NCBI RefSeq assembly: GCF_023703325.1
Contig: NZ_JAMQGM010000001.1
Span: 1-64,000 of the forward strand
Source of the DNA: Streptomyces meridianus
GTDB lineage: Bacteria > Actinomycetota > Actinomycetes > Streptomycetales > Streptomycetaceae
DNA: 64,000 nucleotides
Direction: 5' to 3'
Shown: in pieces, positions 45,853 to 53,996 of the stretch
Position numbering within the stretch: the first letter of the stretch is position 1
Layout: every line of letters begins with the position of its first letter
The notes under the pieces: model-generated
Databases searched by the model: none
Told to the model about the DNA's origin: nothing
The model's input: only the letters and a program-made list of their open reading frames with translations
Position numbers and translations under genes: made by a program

Positions 45853-47142
45853 TCACCCGCACTCCGGCCGCAGCGCGGCGCGCAGCCGGCCGGAGCCCGC
45901 CAGCGCGACGACGAGAGCCAGCGCCCCCGCCGTCGCCGGCACGGCGTAGCCGCGGGCCGCCCCGAAGCCCTCGACGATCCGCCCGGCGGCGGCCGCGCCC
46001 GCCGATATCCCGATCAGCAGGCCGGTGTACGCGGTGCTCATGCCCTCGGTCAGGCGACCCGGCGGAACCAGGCGCTGCACCAGCGTCATCCCGGAGATCA
46101 TGGTCGGCGCCGTCGCGGTGCCGGCGAGGAAAAGGAGCGCCGCGAGGACGCCGAGCCCGTCGGCGGCCGTCAGAGGAAGCACCCCGGCTGCCATCCCGGC
46201 GACCCCGGCCGTGAACCGCCCGACCAGCGGGCCGCGAAGCGTCAAGCCGCCGAAGACCACTCCCGCGAGGCACGACCCTGCCGCCTGGAGGGCCAGCACG
46301 CCGCCCTTTGCCGGGCCTCCGCCGAGCACGTCGAGTACGGCGACCGTGGACACCTCCATCGAGCCGAACAGCGCCCCGGTCGCCAGGAACACGGCGGTCA
46401 CCACTCCCAGGCCCGGCATCCGCAGGGCGGCGCCCGGGGAACCCGGCGCCGCCGGACGGGCCGGCGGCTCGGTCCGGCGCTGCGCCGTGAACAACAGGGT
46501 TCCGAGGGTCAGCAGGAGCGCCGCGCACAGCAGCCCCGCCTCCGGGAAGGCAGCCGTGCACAGCACCAGGGCCAGCACCGGCCCGACCATGAAGCAGCAC
46601 TCGTCGAGCACCTGCTCCAGCGAGTTCGCGGTGTGAGCGGCTGCCGGATCGTCCCGGAACAGCTCCGTCCAACGGGCCCGGGTCATGGCCCCGATGCTCG
46701 GGATGCCGCACTCGCCGGCGCAGCACACGAACAGAGCCCAGTCCGGCGCTCCCAGGCGAACGCACAGCAGCATCGCGACGGCGCCGCAGGCGAACACGGC
46801 CGCGCCCGGCAGCGCCACCCGCGCCTGCCCGTACCGGTCCACCAGACGCCCGAGCAATGGCGCGGTGGCCGCCGTCACCACGACACCGGTCGCCGACACC
46901 GCGCCCGCCAGCGCGTACGAGTCCCGCACAGCGGCGATCATGGCGACCGTGGCGACCCCGAGCATCGACAGCGGCAGCCGGGCCGCCAGCCCGGCGAGGG
47001 TGAAGGCGAGGGCGCCCGGTACAGCGAGGATCCGGCGGTAGGGAGCGAGCGGCCCGCGACGCCGACTCGTCCGGGCAGCCGAGACCCGACGGCGGAGCAG
47101 CGCGATGTCAACGGCCTTACGGACGGCAGGGTTTCGGTTCAC
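45853..47142 (-). CDS. MFS transporter
   Basis: A 429-residue integral membrane protein with about 12 hydrophobic helices and a central cytoplasmic loop (Pro/Ala-rich, about residues 205-235). The A-motif-like GRLVDRYGQARV lies between helices 2 and 3. The N-terminal 30 residues are basic. It looks like a Streptomyces efflux-type major facilitator; the substrate is unknown. Start GTG 47142. It is divergent from a LysR regulator 85 bp away, which is the usual arrangement for an exporter controlled by its neighbour. Confidence 0.9.
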   Translation of the reverse strand: MNRNPAVRKAVDIALLRRRVSAARTSRRRGPLAPYRRILAVPGALAFTLAGLAARLPLSMLGVATVAMIAAVRDSYALAGAVSATGVVVTAATAPLLGRLVDRYGQARVALPGAAVFACGAVAMLLCVRLGAPDWALFVCCAGECGIPSIGAMTRARWTELFRDDPAAAHTANSLEQVLDECCFMVGPVLALVLCTAAFPEAGLLCAALLLTLGTLLFTAQRRTEPPARPAAPGSPGAALRMPGLGVVTAVFLATGALFGSMEVSTVAVLDVLGGGPAKGGVLALQAAGSCLAGVVFGGLTLRGPLVGRFTAGVAGMAAGVLPLTAADGLGVLAALLFLAGTATAPTMISGMTLVQRLVPPGRLTEGMSTAYTGLLIGISAGAAAAGRIVEGFGAARGYAVPATAGALALVVALAGSGRLRAALRPECG

Positions 47143-47227
47143 CGCCCCAGGCTCACGGTGGCGCCCCTCCGGCGTCCAACACCTGTTCCCCTGCTGATTG
47201 ACCGCCCGGTGTTGTCAAATAGGGCCC
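47143..47227. promoter_or_regulatory. Divergent promoter/operator region, MFS and LysR genes
   Basis: Only 85 bp separate the two GTG starts, so both promoters and any LysR operator must overlap here. A TTGACC hexamer (near 47197) and an AT-rich TTGTCAAATAG close to the LysR start are visible; the latter is only a few bases from the GTG, suggesting a short or leaderless mRNA. Confidence 0.4.
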
Positions 47228-48220
47228 GTGCCCAGGGACTTCGAACCACGCCTGCTGCGGTACTTCACCGCGGTCGCCGACGAACTGCACTTCACCCGCG
47301 CCGCAGCGCGGCTGTACGTCGCCCAGCAGGCACTCAGCCGCGATGTGCGCCGGCTGGAACGGGAGTCGGGCGTCGAGCTGTTCGTCCGCACCACCCGGCA
47401 GGTGCGTCTCACCGCCGAGGGCGAGCGCCTCCTGCCGTACGCGCGGCGGGTGCTGGCCGCCCACGACGACTTCGCCGAGGCGTGCGCACGCCCGGGGGCG
47501 CGACCACTGCTGGTGGACGTGAGCGTGCCGTTCGGCACCGCGCACCGGGTGCTGGAGGCGGCCCGGGAGGCGCGGCCGGACCTGGAGTTCGTCGCCCGCT
47601 TCCACAGTGGTCTGACCGGCGCGGCGGCCGGGATCCTGGACGGCCGGCTGGACGTCTCCTTCGGACGGGCCGCCGGACTGGACGCTGCGGTCCGCCCCCT
47701 CCTGACGGCGGTGCCGGTCCGCCTGGAACCGATGGCCGTACTGCTGCCCGCGGACCACCCGCTGGCCGCCCGGGCCGAGATCCCGCTGGACGCGCTCGCC
47801 GGCGAGACCCTCTACGCGGGCGCCGGCAACCCCGCCACCGCCGAGTGGACGGACCTCGCCCGGCACCTGTTCGCCGGCCGCGGCATCGAACCGGCCGCGC
47901 CCTTCCCGGAGATCGAGGGCGAGGCGGAGTTCGTGCGCCTCGTCCGCAGGAAGGGCTGGTCGGTCCTCGCCAGCACGGAGTTCGCGGACGTCCCCGGCAT
48001 GGTGCTGCGCCCGCTGACGGACCCGGTGCCGCTGTCGCCCGTCTCCATGGTGTGGCGCGCCGGCTTGCGGCACCCGGGCCTCGACGCCCTCCGGGAGGCG
48101 TCGCGTGCCCTGGGCACGACGGGCCGTTGGCTCGCGCGGCCGGACGGCTCCTGGCTGCCGGAAGCCGACGAGGAGCCCTTCGCCGCCGCCGCGACCGACA
48201 GTTCCGGCCGCCGGTACTGA
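47228..48220 (+). CDS. LysR-family transcriptional regulator
   Basis: A 330-residue LTTR. The N-terminal winged helix-turn-helix (about residues 5-65: LRYFTAVADELHFTRAAARL, QQALSRDVRRLERE) is followed by the periplasmic-binding-protein-like effector domain (about 90-290). The HTH has the typical spacing. GTG 47228 is used; almost no leader. It very likely controls the divergent MFS gene in response to a small molecule. Downstream lies the narK remnant in the same direction, 165 bp away. Confidence 0.93.
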   Translation: MPRDFEPRLLRYFTAVADELHFTRAAARLYVAQQALSRDVRRLERESGVELFVRTTRQVRLTAEGERLLPYARRVLAAHDDFAEACARPGARPLLVDVSVPFGTAHRVLEAAREARPDLEFVARFHSGLTGAAAGILDGRLDVSFGRAAGLDAAVRPLLTAVPVRLEPMAVLLPADHPLAARAEIPLDALAGETLYAGAGNPATAEWTDLARHLFAGRGIEPAAPFPEIEGEAEFVRLVRRKGWSVLASTEFADVPGMVLRPLTDPVPLSPVSMVWRAGLRHPGLDALREASRALGTTGRWLARPDGSWLPEADEEPFAAAATDSSGRRY

Positions 48221-48385
48221 CGGGCGGCCCCCACCGCCCGACGATCGGCACCGCTCACCGTGCGGCCCCGCACCCGGGTGAGGGCAAGGTTGCTCGCCCT
48301 TCATCCGCTGCCACGGGAGCGAAACACAGCCTGCCTAGCGTCGTCGGAACAGCGGGCCGTACCGGCCCCGTACTCCGGAGGCGCG

Positions 48386-48775
48386 ATGAACGCCACGACG
48401 ACACCACCGGCCGGACGGGCCGGGCGACACCGGATCGAACGGTGGGATCCGGAGGACCCGGTCTTCTGGCGGGAGACGGGTGAGCGCGTCGCACGCCGCA
48501 ACCTGATCTGCTCGGCCCTGTCCGAGCACATCGGCTTCTCGGTGTGGTCCCTGTGGTCGGTCATGGTCCTGTTCACGGGGCCCGAGTACGGGATCGACCC
48601 GGCCGGCAAGTTCTTCCTGGTCGCGACGGCGACCCTGGTCGGTGCGGTGCTGCGGATCCCGTACACCGTCGCGGTGGCCCGGTTCGGCGGTCGCAACTGG
48701 ACGGTCGTCAGCGCGCTGATGCTGCTCCTGCCCACCGCGGCCGCCGCGGTCGTCATGGAGCCGGGCACCTCGTGA
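48386..48775 (+). pseudogene. narK: Truncated nitrate/nitrite transporter (narK remnant)
   Basis: Only 129 residues remain of a protein that is normally about 440-460. The N-terminus is intact: RBS GGAGG, ATG 48386, then WDPEDPVFWRETG, ARRNLICSALSEHIGFSVW and GGRNWTVVSAL, the first three membrane helices of the NNP-type nitrate/nitrite MFS transporter. It stops directly after VVMEPGTS at a TGA, exactly where helix 4 should follow. The downstream 87 bp show no continuation in any frame that I recognise, and an MBL-fold gene follows. Its usual neighbour nnaR is 1 kb downstream, so a deletion or replacement removed the rest. A weak GlnR-like half pair (GCCAC-N6-GAAAC, 48310-48325) is upstream. 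Confidence 0.8.
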
Positions 48776-48862
48776 GGAAGCACCGGCTGCCGGCGGCTGT
48801 CCCCGCTGAGCCCTGGGCGAACGGCCGCACGCCGACGGGGGCGGCCGTGCAGGCTGCACCGT

Positions 48863-49534
48863 ATGGAAATCATCGGGTTGCGACCGGGCTTACGGATGCT
48901 TCGCTTCCCCGTGGGGGCGGCCTACCTGTGGCAGGACGGCGACGAACTGACCCTCGTGGACACCGGGACGGCCGACTGTGCGGCCGAGGTCGACGGAGCT
49001 CTGGACGGTCGCCTGCGGCGGATCGTCCTGACGCACTGGCACGAGGACCACACCGGCGCGGCAGCCGAGCTGGCCGGCCGGCACGGAGCAGCGGTGGTCG
49101 CGCACCGGCGGGAGGCTCCGGTCATCCGGGGGGAGGCGGTCGGGGCGCCACCCGTGCTGGAGCCGTTCGAGGTACCGATCAGACAGGCGCTTCCACCTCT
49201 GCCGCCGGCCCCTCCGTGCCGCGTCGACCACGAGGTCGAGGACGGCGACGTCCTGGCGTTCGGCGGCGGGGCGGTGGTGGTGGCGGTGCCCGGGCACACA
49301 GACGGGTCGATCGCCCTCCACCTGCCCGGACCGAGCGTTCTGTTCACCGGGGACGCGGTGGCCAACGTGGGCCGGACCATGCTGGGCGTCTTCAACACCG
49401 ACCGGGCCCGGGCCGTGGAGTCACTGCACCGCCTGGCCGAACTCGACGTCGAAACGGCGGTGTTCGGGCACGGCGAGCCCATCACGCGCGGTGCCGCGAC
49501 CGCCCTGCGAGGAGCGTCCGCCGCGACCGGGTGA
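48863..49534 (+). CDS. MBL-fold metallo-hydrolase
   Basis: A 223-residue cytoplasmic hydrolase of the metallo-beta-lactamase superfamily. The metal motif THWHEDHTG supplies His58, His60, Asp62 and His63; further ligands are the histidine in VPGHTDGS, the aspartate in FTGDAVANVG and the histidine in FGHGEPI. The general shape is that of glyoxalase II/lactonase-like proteins; the substrate is unknown. Start ATG 48863. It sits between the narK remnant and nnaR, an unusual place, so it may have come in with the event that removed the end of narK. Confidence 0.9.
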   Translation: MEIIGLRPGLRMLRFPVGAAYLWQDGDELTLVDTGTADCAAEVDGALDGRLRRIVLTHWHEDHTGAAAELAGRHGAAVVAHRREAPVIRGEAVGAPPVLEPFEVPIRQALPPLPPAPPCRVDHEVEDGDVLAFGGGAVVVAVPGHTDGSIALHLPGPSVLFTGDAVANVGRTMLGVFNTDRARAVESLHRLAELDVETAVFGHGEPITRGAATALRGASAATG

Positions 49535-49836
49535 CGCTCAGCCTCGTGGCACGCCGAGGTCCGCGCTCGTCGTCGCGCGCTTCGCCACTCCCGCGGGATC
49601 AGGGGCAACGGGCACGGCCCTTCCCGGGCAACGCGGCGTCGCCCTGCGCGATGCGGTCCGCGGAACCGGCGGCCCGTACGGTGGCCCCACGGCCGGTGGG
49701 CCCGTGCGTAACAGTGGTGACACACCGGGGAACCGTGCCCGTCATCGCCTGCGGGCAGGATCGAGGTCCCCGGTGACACGGGCGGGACGGCCCGCGCCGG
49801 GCGCACGCGTACGGGACAGCGAGCGGATCGAGAGCC
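49535..49836 (+). other. Upstream region of nnaR
   Basis: A 302-bp gap without a gene, holding the candidate GlnR site listed next. I looked for remains of the missing narK 3' part here and saw none. Confidence 0.4.
49708..49745 (+). promoter_or_regulatory. Candidate GlnR operator upstream of nnaR
   Basis: Four 5-mers with exact 11-bp periodicity: GTAAC (49708), GACAC (49719), GAACC (49730), GTCAT (49741), resembling the GlnR pattern gTnAc-N6-GaAAc repeated. It lies about 90 bp before nnaR, a known member of the GlnR regulon in S. coelicolor. Confidence 0.5.
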
Positions 49837-51018
49837 ATGCACCAGCACCACACCACCGGACCCGAACCCTCAGCGGGACGGCGGCCGGCCCCGGGAGCCA
49901 CGCCGCTGGCCGGTTTCACGGTCGGCGTCACCGCTGCCCGCCGGGCCGACGAACTGGGCGCCCTGCTGGAGCGACGCGGCGCGGCGGTCGTCCATGCTCC
50001 CGCGCTGCGCATCGTGCCGCTCCCGGACGACGGCGACCTGCTCGCCGCCACCCGTGACCTGATCGGCCGGCCGCCCGACGTGGTGGTCGCCACGACCGCC
50101 ATCGGCTTTCGCGGCTGGGTCGAGGCGGCGGACGGATGGGGGCTGGGCGAGAGCGTCCGCGACCGGCTCCGCCGGACCCGGATCCTCGCCCGCGGCCCGA
50201 AGGTGCGCGGCGCGATCCGGGCGGCCGGGCTGACCGAGGAGTGGTCGCCGGCGTCCGAGTCGATGGCCGAGGTCCTCGACCGCCTGCTGGCGGACGGGGT
50301 GGACGGCTGCCGCGTCGCCCTCCAGCTGCACGGCGAGCCGGTCCCGGGTTTCGTCGAGGCGCTCACCGACGCCGGTGCGGAGGTCGTCGGGGTGCCGGTC
50401 TACCGCTGGCTTCCGCCCGAGGACATCGGGCCCGTCGACCGGCTCCTGGACTCCACGGCCGGACACGGCGTCGATGCCGTGACCTTCACCAGCGCCCCCG
50501 CCGCCGCGTCCTTCCTGGACCGGGCCCGGGAGCGCGGCATGCTGGACGGCGTCCTCGAGGCGCTCCGTCGCGACGTGCTCAGCGCCTGCGTCGGACCCGT
50601 CACCGCCGCCCCCCTCCAGGCCCACGGCATCCCCACCTCCCGGCCCGAACGCTTCCGGCTCGGCCCGCTCGTCCAGCTGCTGTGCGAACAGCTCCCGGGC
50701 AGGGCTCCGGCGTTGTCCGTCGCGGATCACCGGCTCGAGATCCGCGGGCACGCGGTGCTGCTGGACGGCGAGCCGCGTCCCGTGCCCCCGGCCGGTATGG
50801 CGCTCTTGCGCCTGCTGGCGCGCCGTCCGGGCTGGGTGGTGAGCCGTGCCGAGCTGCTGCGGGCGCTCCCCGGGGCGGGCACCGACGAGCACGCGGTGGA
50901 GTCGGCCGTGGCCCGGCTGCGGGCGGCGCTGGGCGAGCCGAAACTGATCCGCACCGTCGTCAAGCGCGGCTACCGCCTCGACGTGGAACCGGCGGTCGAC
51001 ACGGAGTACGGCGCCTGA
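49837..51018 (+). CDS. nnaR: NnaR-type HemD-like/winged-helix regulator of nitrate assimilation
   Basis: A 393-residue fusion. Residues 24-260 resemble uroporphyrinogen-III synthase (LAGFTVGVTAARRADEL start, TFTSAPAAASF and GPVTAAPL segments); residues 275-388 are an OmpR/PhoB-type winged helix (LLRLLARRPGWVVSRAELL, VARLRAALGEPKLIRTVVKRGYRL). In S. coelicolor the orthologue NnaR acts with GlnR to activate nitrate/nitrite assimilation genes. The HemD part may sense a tetrapyrrole or have lost activity. ATG 49837. Here the linked narK is broken, so NnaR may now serve only distant targets such as nitrite reductase genes. Confidence 0.9.
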   Translation: MHQHHTTGPEPSAGRRPAPGATPLAGFTVGVTAARRADELGALLERRGAAVVHAPALRIVPLPDDGDLLAATRDLIGRPPDVVVATTAIGFRGWVEAADGWGLGESVRDRLRRTRILARGPKVRGAIRAAGLTEEWSPASESMAEVLDRLLADGVDGCRVALQLHGEPVPGFVEALTDAGAEVVGVPVYRWLPPEDIGPVDRLLDSTAGHGVDAVTFTSAPAAASFLDRARERGMLDGVLEALRRDVLSACVGPVTAAPLQAHGIPTSRPERFRLGPLVQLLCEQLPGRAPALSVADHRLEIRGHAVLLDGEPRPVPPAGMALLRLLARRPGWVVSRAELLRALPGAGTDEHAVESAVARLRAALGEPKLIRTVVKRGYRLDVEPAVDTEYGA

Positions 51019-51191
51019 GTCCGTGACGGGACCCTCGCTGCTCCGATCAGCGGCGATGTGATCGGCTCGAGAAAGGACGGGCACCGGGCGAAACCGGGTG
51101 CGCTCGCCGCCTCGCGGCCGGTCGCAGGTGCGCGGAACACCCCTGTTCGCGTACGGTTGACGGCTGCCCAGTACGTGAGAAGGGGGCCTCA

Positions 51192-53570
51192 GTGGCCGTG
51201 CAGGATGCCGCTGTCGATTCGGTACGGGACCGCGAGGTCGGTGTCGAACAGGATCATCTGGACCAGGTGTACCGCCGCCTCGAGGAGAAGATCCACGAGG
51301 CCGAGTTCCTGATGGACGACGCGTCCCGCCGCGCCCAGGTCGGCACGCCCGGAGCGCTCGCCGAACGCGACGCCCAGGTCTTCCGCGCCGGCCTCCACCT
51401 CAACCGCCTCAACAGCGAGTTCGAGGACTTCCTGTTCGGCCGGATCGACCTGCTCCTCGGCAAGGACGGCGTACGCGGCCCCGACGGCGCCTTCACCTCC
51501 GTGGAGCCCGCCGACGACGCGGTCCTGCCGGACGGCGACGGCGGCAGGACCGCCCGGATCGCCGAGACCCTCCACATCGGACGGCTCGGCGTGCTGGACG
51601 CCGACTACGCCCCCCTGGTCATCGACTGGCGCGCCCCCGCCGCCGCGCCGTTCTACCGCTCGACCCCGAAGGACCCCGGACGGGTGGTGCGCCGCCGGGT
51701 CATCCGCAGCAAGGGCCGCCGGGTCCTCGGCGTCGAGGACGACCTGATGCGGCCCGAGTTGACCGCCACCCTGAACGGCGCCGAGCTGCCCGTCGTCGGC
51801 GACGGCGCCCTGATGGCCGCGCTCGGCCGGGCCCGCAGCCACGCCATGCGCGACATCGTCTCGTCGATCCAGGCCGAACAGGACCTGGTGATCCGGGCGC
51901 CCGCCGCGTCCGTCACCGAGGTCGGCGGCGGGCCGGGGACCGGCAAGACCGCCGTCGCTCTGCACCGCGCCGCCTACCTGCTCTACCAGGACCGCAGACG
52001 CTACGCGGGCGGCATCCTCGTGGTCAGCCCCACGCCGCTGCTCGTCGCCTACACCGAGGGTGTCCTGCCCTCCCTCGGCGAGGAGGGCCAGGTCGCGATC
52101 CGCGCCGTTGGCTCGCTGGTCGAGGGCGCTGAGGCGACGACGTACGACAGCCCGGACGTCGCCCGCATCAAGGGCTCCTCCCGCATGGTCAAGGTCCTGC
52201 GCAAGGCCGCCCGGGGCGCGCTGACCGCGTCGCGGCCGGGTTCCGCCGCCCCCGCGGCCGACGGGCAACTGCCGTTCGACGACGCCCCCGCCGAGGCGGC
52301 GGCACCCCCCACGGCGCTGCGCGCGGTCGCCTTCGGCTCGCGCATCGAGCTGGACGCGGGCGAACTCGACCGCATCCGGCAGGCCGTGCTCGGCGGCACC
52401 GCCCCGGTCAACCTGATGCGCCCCCGGGCCCGGCGGCTGATCCTCGACTCCCTGTGGACGAAGTCCGGTGCGGGTCGCCGCCACCCGGACCCCGAGCTGG
52501 CGGCCGAGGCCCGACAGGCCTTCGACGAGGACATCTCCACCGAGCCGTACTTCACCGCGTTCCTCGACGCCTGGTGGCCGGAACTCACCCCCCGGGGCGT
52601 GCTCGCCGCCATGGCCGACCAGCGGCTGCTGGCCCGCTGGTCGCGCCGCGTCCTCCAGCCGCGCGAGGCCCGGCTGCTGGCCCGCTCGCTGCAGCGCCTG
52701 GGTCCGGACGGGCGGGGGCCGCTGTCCGTGCACGACGTGGCGCTCCTCGACGAACTCCAGGGCCTTCTCGGAGTCCCGGCCCGCCCGCGCAGGCGCGAGG
52801 CCGAACCGCTGGACCAGCTCACCGGGCTCGACGAGGTCACCACCTTCGCGGACCGGAGCGCGTCCCGCCGCAGCCGCACGGAACGGCTGGAGGAGGAACG
52901 CACCGACTACGCCCACGTCATCGTCGACGAGGCGCAGGATCTGACCCCCATGCAGTGGCGGCTGGTCGGCCGCCGCGGCCGGCACGCCACCTGGACGGTC
53001 GTCGGCGACCCTGCGCAGAGCTCCTGGCCGGACCCGGACGACGCGGGGGCCGCCCGGGACGAGGCCCTCGGCACCCGTCCGCGGCGCGCGTTCACGCTGA
53101 CCGTCAACTACCGCAACCCGGCCGAGATCGCGGAGGTCGCCGCCCAGGTCCTGGCCGTCGCCATGCCCGGTATGGAGCCGCCCTCCGCCGTGCGCTCGAC
53201 CGGCCTCCTGCCCCGGTTCGCGCAGGCGGGCGACGACCTCGGCGCGTCCGTCCGCGCGGAGGCCGAGCGGCTGCTCGGTGAGGTGGACGGCACGGTCGGC
53301 GTCGTGGTGGCCATGGACCGCCGCGGCGGGGCGCGCCAGTGGCTGGCCGGGCTCGGCGACCGGGTCGTGGCGCTGGGCAGCCTGGAGGCGAAGGGCCTGG
53401 AGTACGACGCGACGGTCGTGGTCTCGCCGGCCGAGATCGCGGACGAGTCCCCGGCCGGCCTGCGGGTGCTGTACGTCGCGCTGACCCGCGCCACCCAGCG
53501 TCTGACGGTGCTCTCCGGCGAGCGGGACGCCGCGGACGCGGACGGGGTCCCGGACCTGCTCCGCGACTGA
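51192..53570 (+). CDS. HelD-like superfamily 1 helicase, RNA polymerase-associated
   Basis: A 792-residue protein. An N-terminal coiled-coil arm (about residues 1-75) precedes a split UvrD-type helicase core: Walker A GGGPGTGKT (Lys252), motif II DEAQD (Asp579-Asp583), motif III VVGDPAQSSW, motif IV/V LEAKGLEYD and VALTRATQ. This layout is that of HelD, which binds RNA polymerase and recycles stalled or rifamycin-bound enzyme; some Streptomyces forms (HelR) give rifamycin tolerance. I see no 19-bp rifamycin-associated element upstream, so inducible resistance is not supported. GTG 51192 follows AAGGGGG. An imperfect palindrome GCGGAAC-ACCCCT-GTTCGCG lies 40-60 bp upstream. Confidence 0.92.
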   Translation: MAVQDAAVDSVRDREVGVEQDHLDQVYRRLEEKIHEAEFLMDDASRRAQVGTPGALAERDAQVFRAGLHLNRLNSEFEDFLFGRIDLLLGKDGVRGPDGAFTSVEPADDAVLPDGDGGRTARIAETLHIGRLGVLDADYAPLVIDWRAPAAAPFYRSTPKDPGRVVRRRVIRSKGRRVLGVEDDLMRPELTATLNGAELPVVGDGALMAALGRARSHAMRDIVSSIQAEQDLVIRAPAASVTEVGGGPGTGKTAVALHRAAYLLYQDRRRYAGGILVVSPTPLLVAYTEGVLPSLGEEGQVAIRAVGSLVEGAEATTYDSPDVARIKGSSRMVKVLRKAARGALTASRPGSAAPAADGQLPFDDAPAEAAAPPTALRAVAFGSRIELDAGELDRIRQAVLGGTAPVNLMRPRARRLILDSLWTKSGAGRRHPDPELAAEARQAFDEDISTEPYFTAFLDAWWPELTPRGVLAAMADQRLLARWSRRVLQPREARLLARSLQRLGPDGRGPLSVHDVALLDELQGLLGVPARPRRREAEPLDQLTGLDEVTTFADRSASRRSRTERLEEERTDYAHVIVDEAQDLTPMQWRLVGRRGRHATWTVVGDPAQSSWPDPDDAGAARDEALGTRPRRAFTLTVNYRNPAEIAEVAAQVLAVAMPGMEPPSAVRSTGLLPRFAQAGDDLGASVRAEAERLLGEVDGTVGVVVAMDRRGGARQWLAGLGDRVVALGSLEAKGLEYDATVVVSPAEIADESPAGLRVLYVALTRATQRLTVLSGERDAADADGVPDLLRD

Positions 53571-53672
53571 GGGGCCGCGCTCCTCCCGGCCGGACACTGC
53601 GCCGGACGGGACGGAACTCCCACCGGACGGCGCAGATCCCGCCCGCCGTCCGCGGGAACCGGTCGCCGGGGC
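53571..53672 (+). other. Spacer after helD
   Basis: A short stretch, part of a 426-bp gene-free region between helD and the malic enzyme gene that mostly holds the candidate small RNA below. Confidence 0.4.
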
Positions 53673-53703
53673 TTGATCCCCTGCGGGGACGGTTTGTTAG
53701 CCT
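53673..53703 (+). promoter_or_regulatory. Candidate sRNA promoter
   Basis: TTGATC (53673-53678) and TAGCCT (53698-53703), spacer 19 bp (or TTAGCC with 18). It would initiate near 53709. Confidence 0.45.
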
Positions 53704-53708
53704 GGCTG

Positions 53709-53850
53709 TGGCACCGGCCCGATCCAAGCCCCCGGGCCCAACCATCGTCGCTACGAGCGACCACTTGCCGCGAGGCGAGCATGGCGGGTCGGTGTCGCTG
53801 AACGTCCGACGGGCGCCCCACTCGAACGGGTGGGGCGCCCGTCGTCGTGC
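53709..53850 (+). ncRNA. Candidate structured small RNA
   Basis: A putative transcript of about 140 nt between helD and the malic enzyme gene. Reading 5' to 3' it can fold into GTCGCT-ACG-AGCGAC (53747-53761), then CTTGCC-GCGA-GGCGAG with a GNRA tetraloop (53764-53779), then a 15-bp terminator-like hairpin (53807-53844). A promoter-like pair lies just upstream. The only frame starting inside is a 7-codon ATG frame, so a protein is unlikely. I have an uncertain memory that an sRNA has been reported at the equivalent S. coelicolor locus; I could not check this. Alternatively it is the 5' leader of the malic enzyme mRNA with an attenuator. Confidence 0.55.
53807..53844 (+). terminator. Hairpin ending the candidate sRNA
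   Basis: A perfect 15-bp stem (CGACGGGCGCCCCAC / GTGGGGCGCCCGTCG) with an 8-base loop. It is 153 bp before the malic enzyme start. Confidence 0.7.
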
Positions 53851-53996
53851 GGCAGAGCCGTCCTGTGTGACCGATGCGATGGACCGAATCCCCTCAGCGG
53901 TTAACTTCTACCCACTGGTAGGTGGGACGATCGGACCGGTCGGCTCCGATGACCCCGTGGCCGGCGCAGGTAAACGGAAAGCAGAGGAACACGGCC
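53845..53996 (+). other. Leader region of the malic enzyme gene
   Basis: Contains a locally AT-richer stretch with GGTTAACTTCTACCCACTGG (53898-53917) and the near-palindrome CCCACTGGTAGGTGGG, possibly an operator, before the ribosome binding site AGAGGAACACG. Confidence 0.4.

Noticed and set aside
51135..51148. GAAC-N6-GTTC before helD as an SOS (LexA) box
   Set aside because: The actinobacterial LexA box has GAAC-N4-GTTC spacing; this one has 6 bases.
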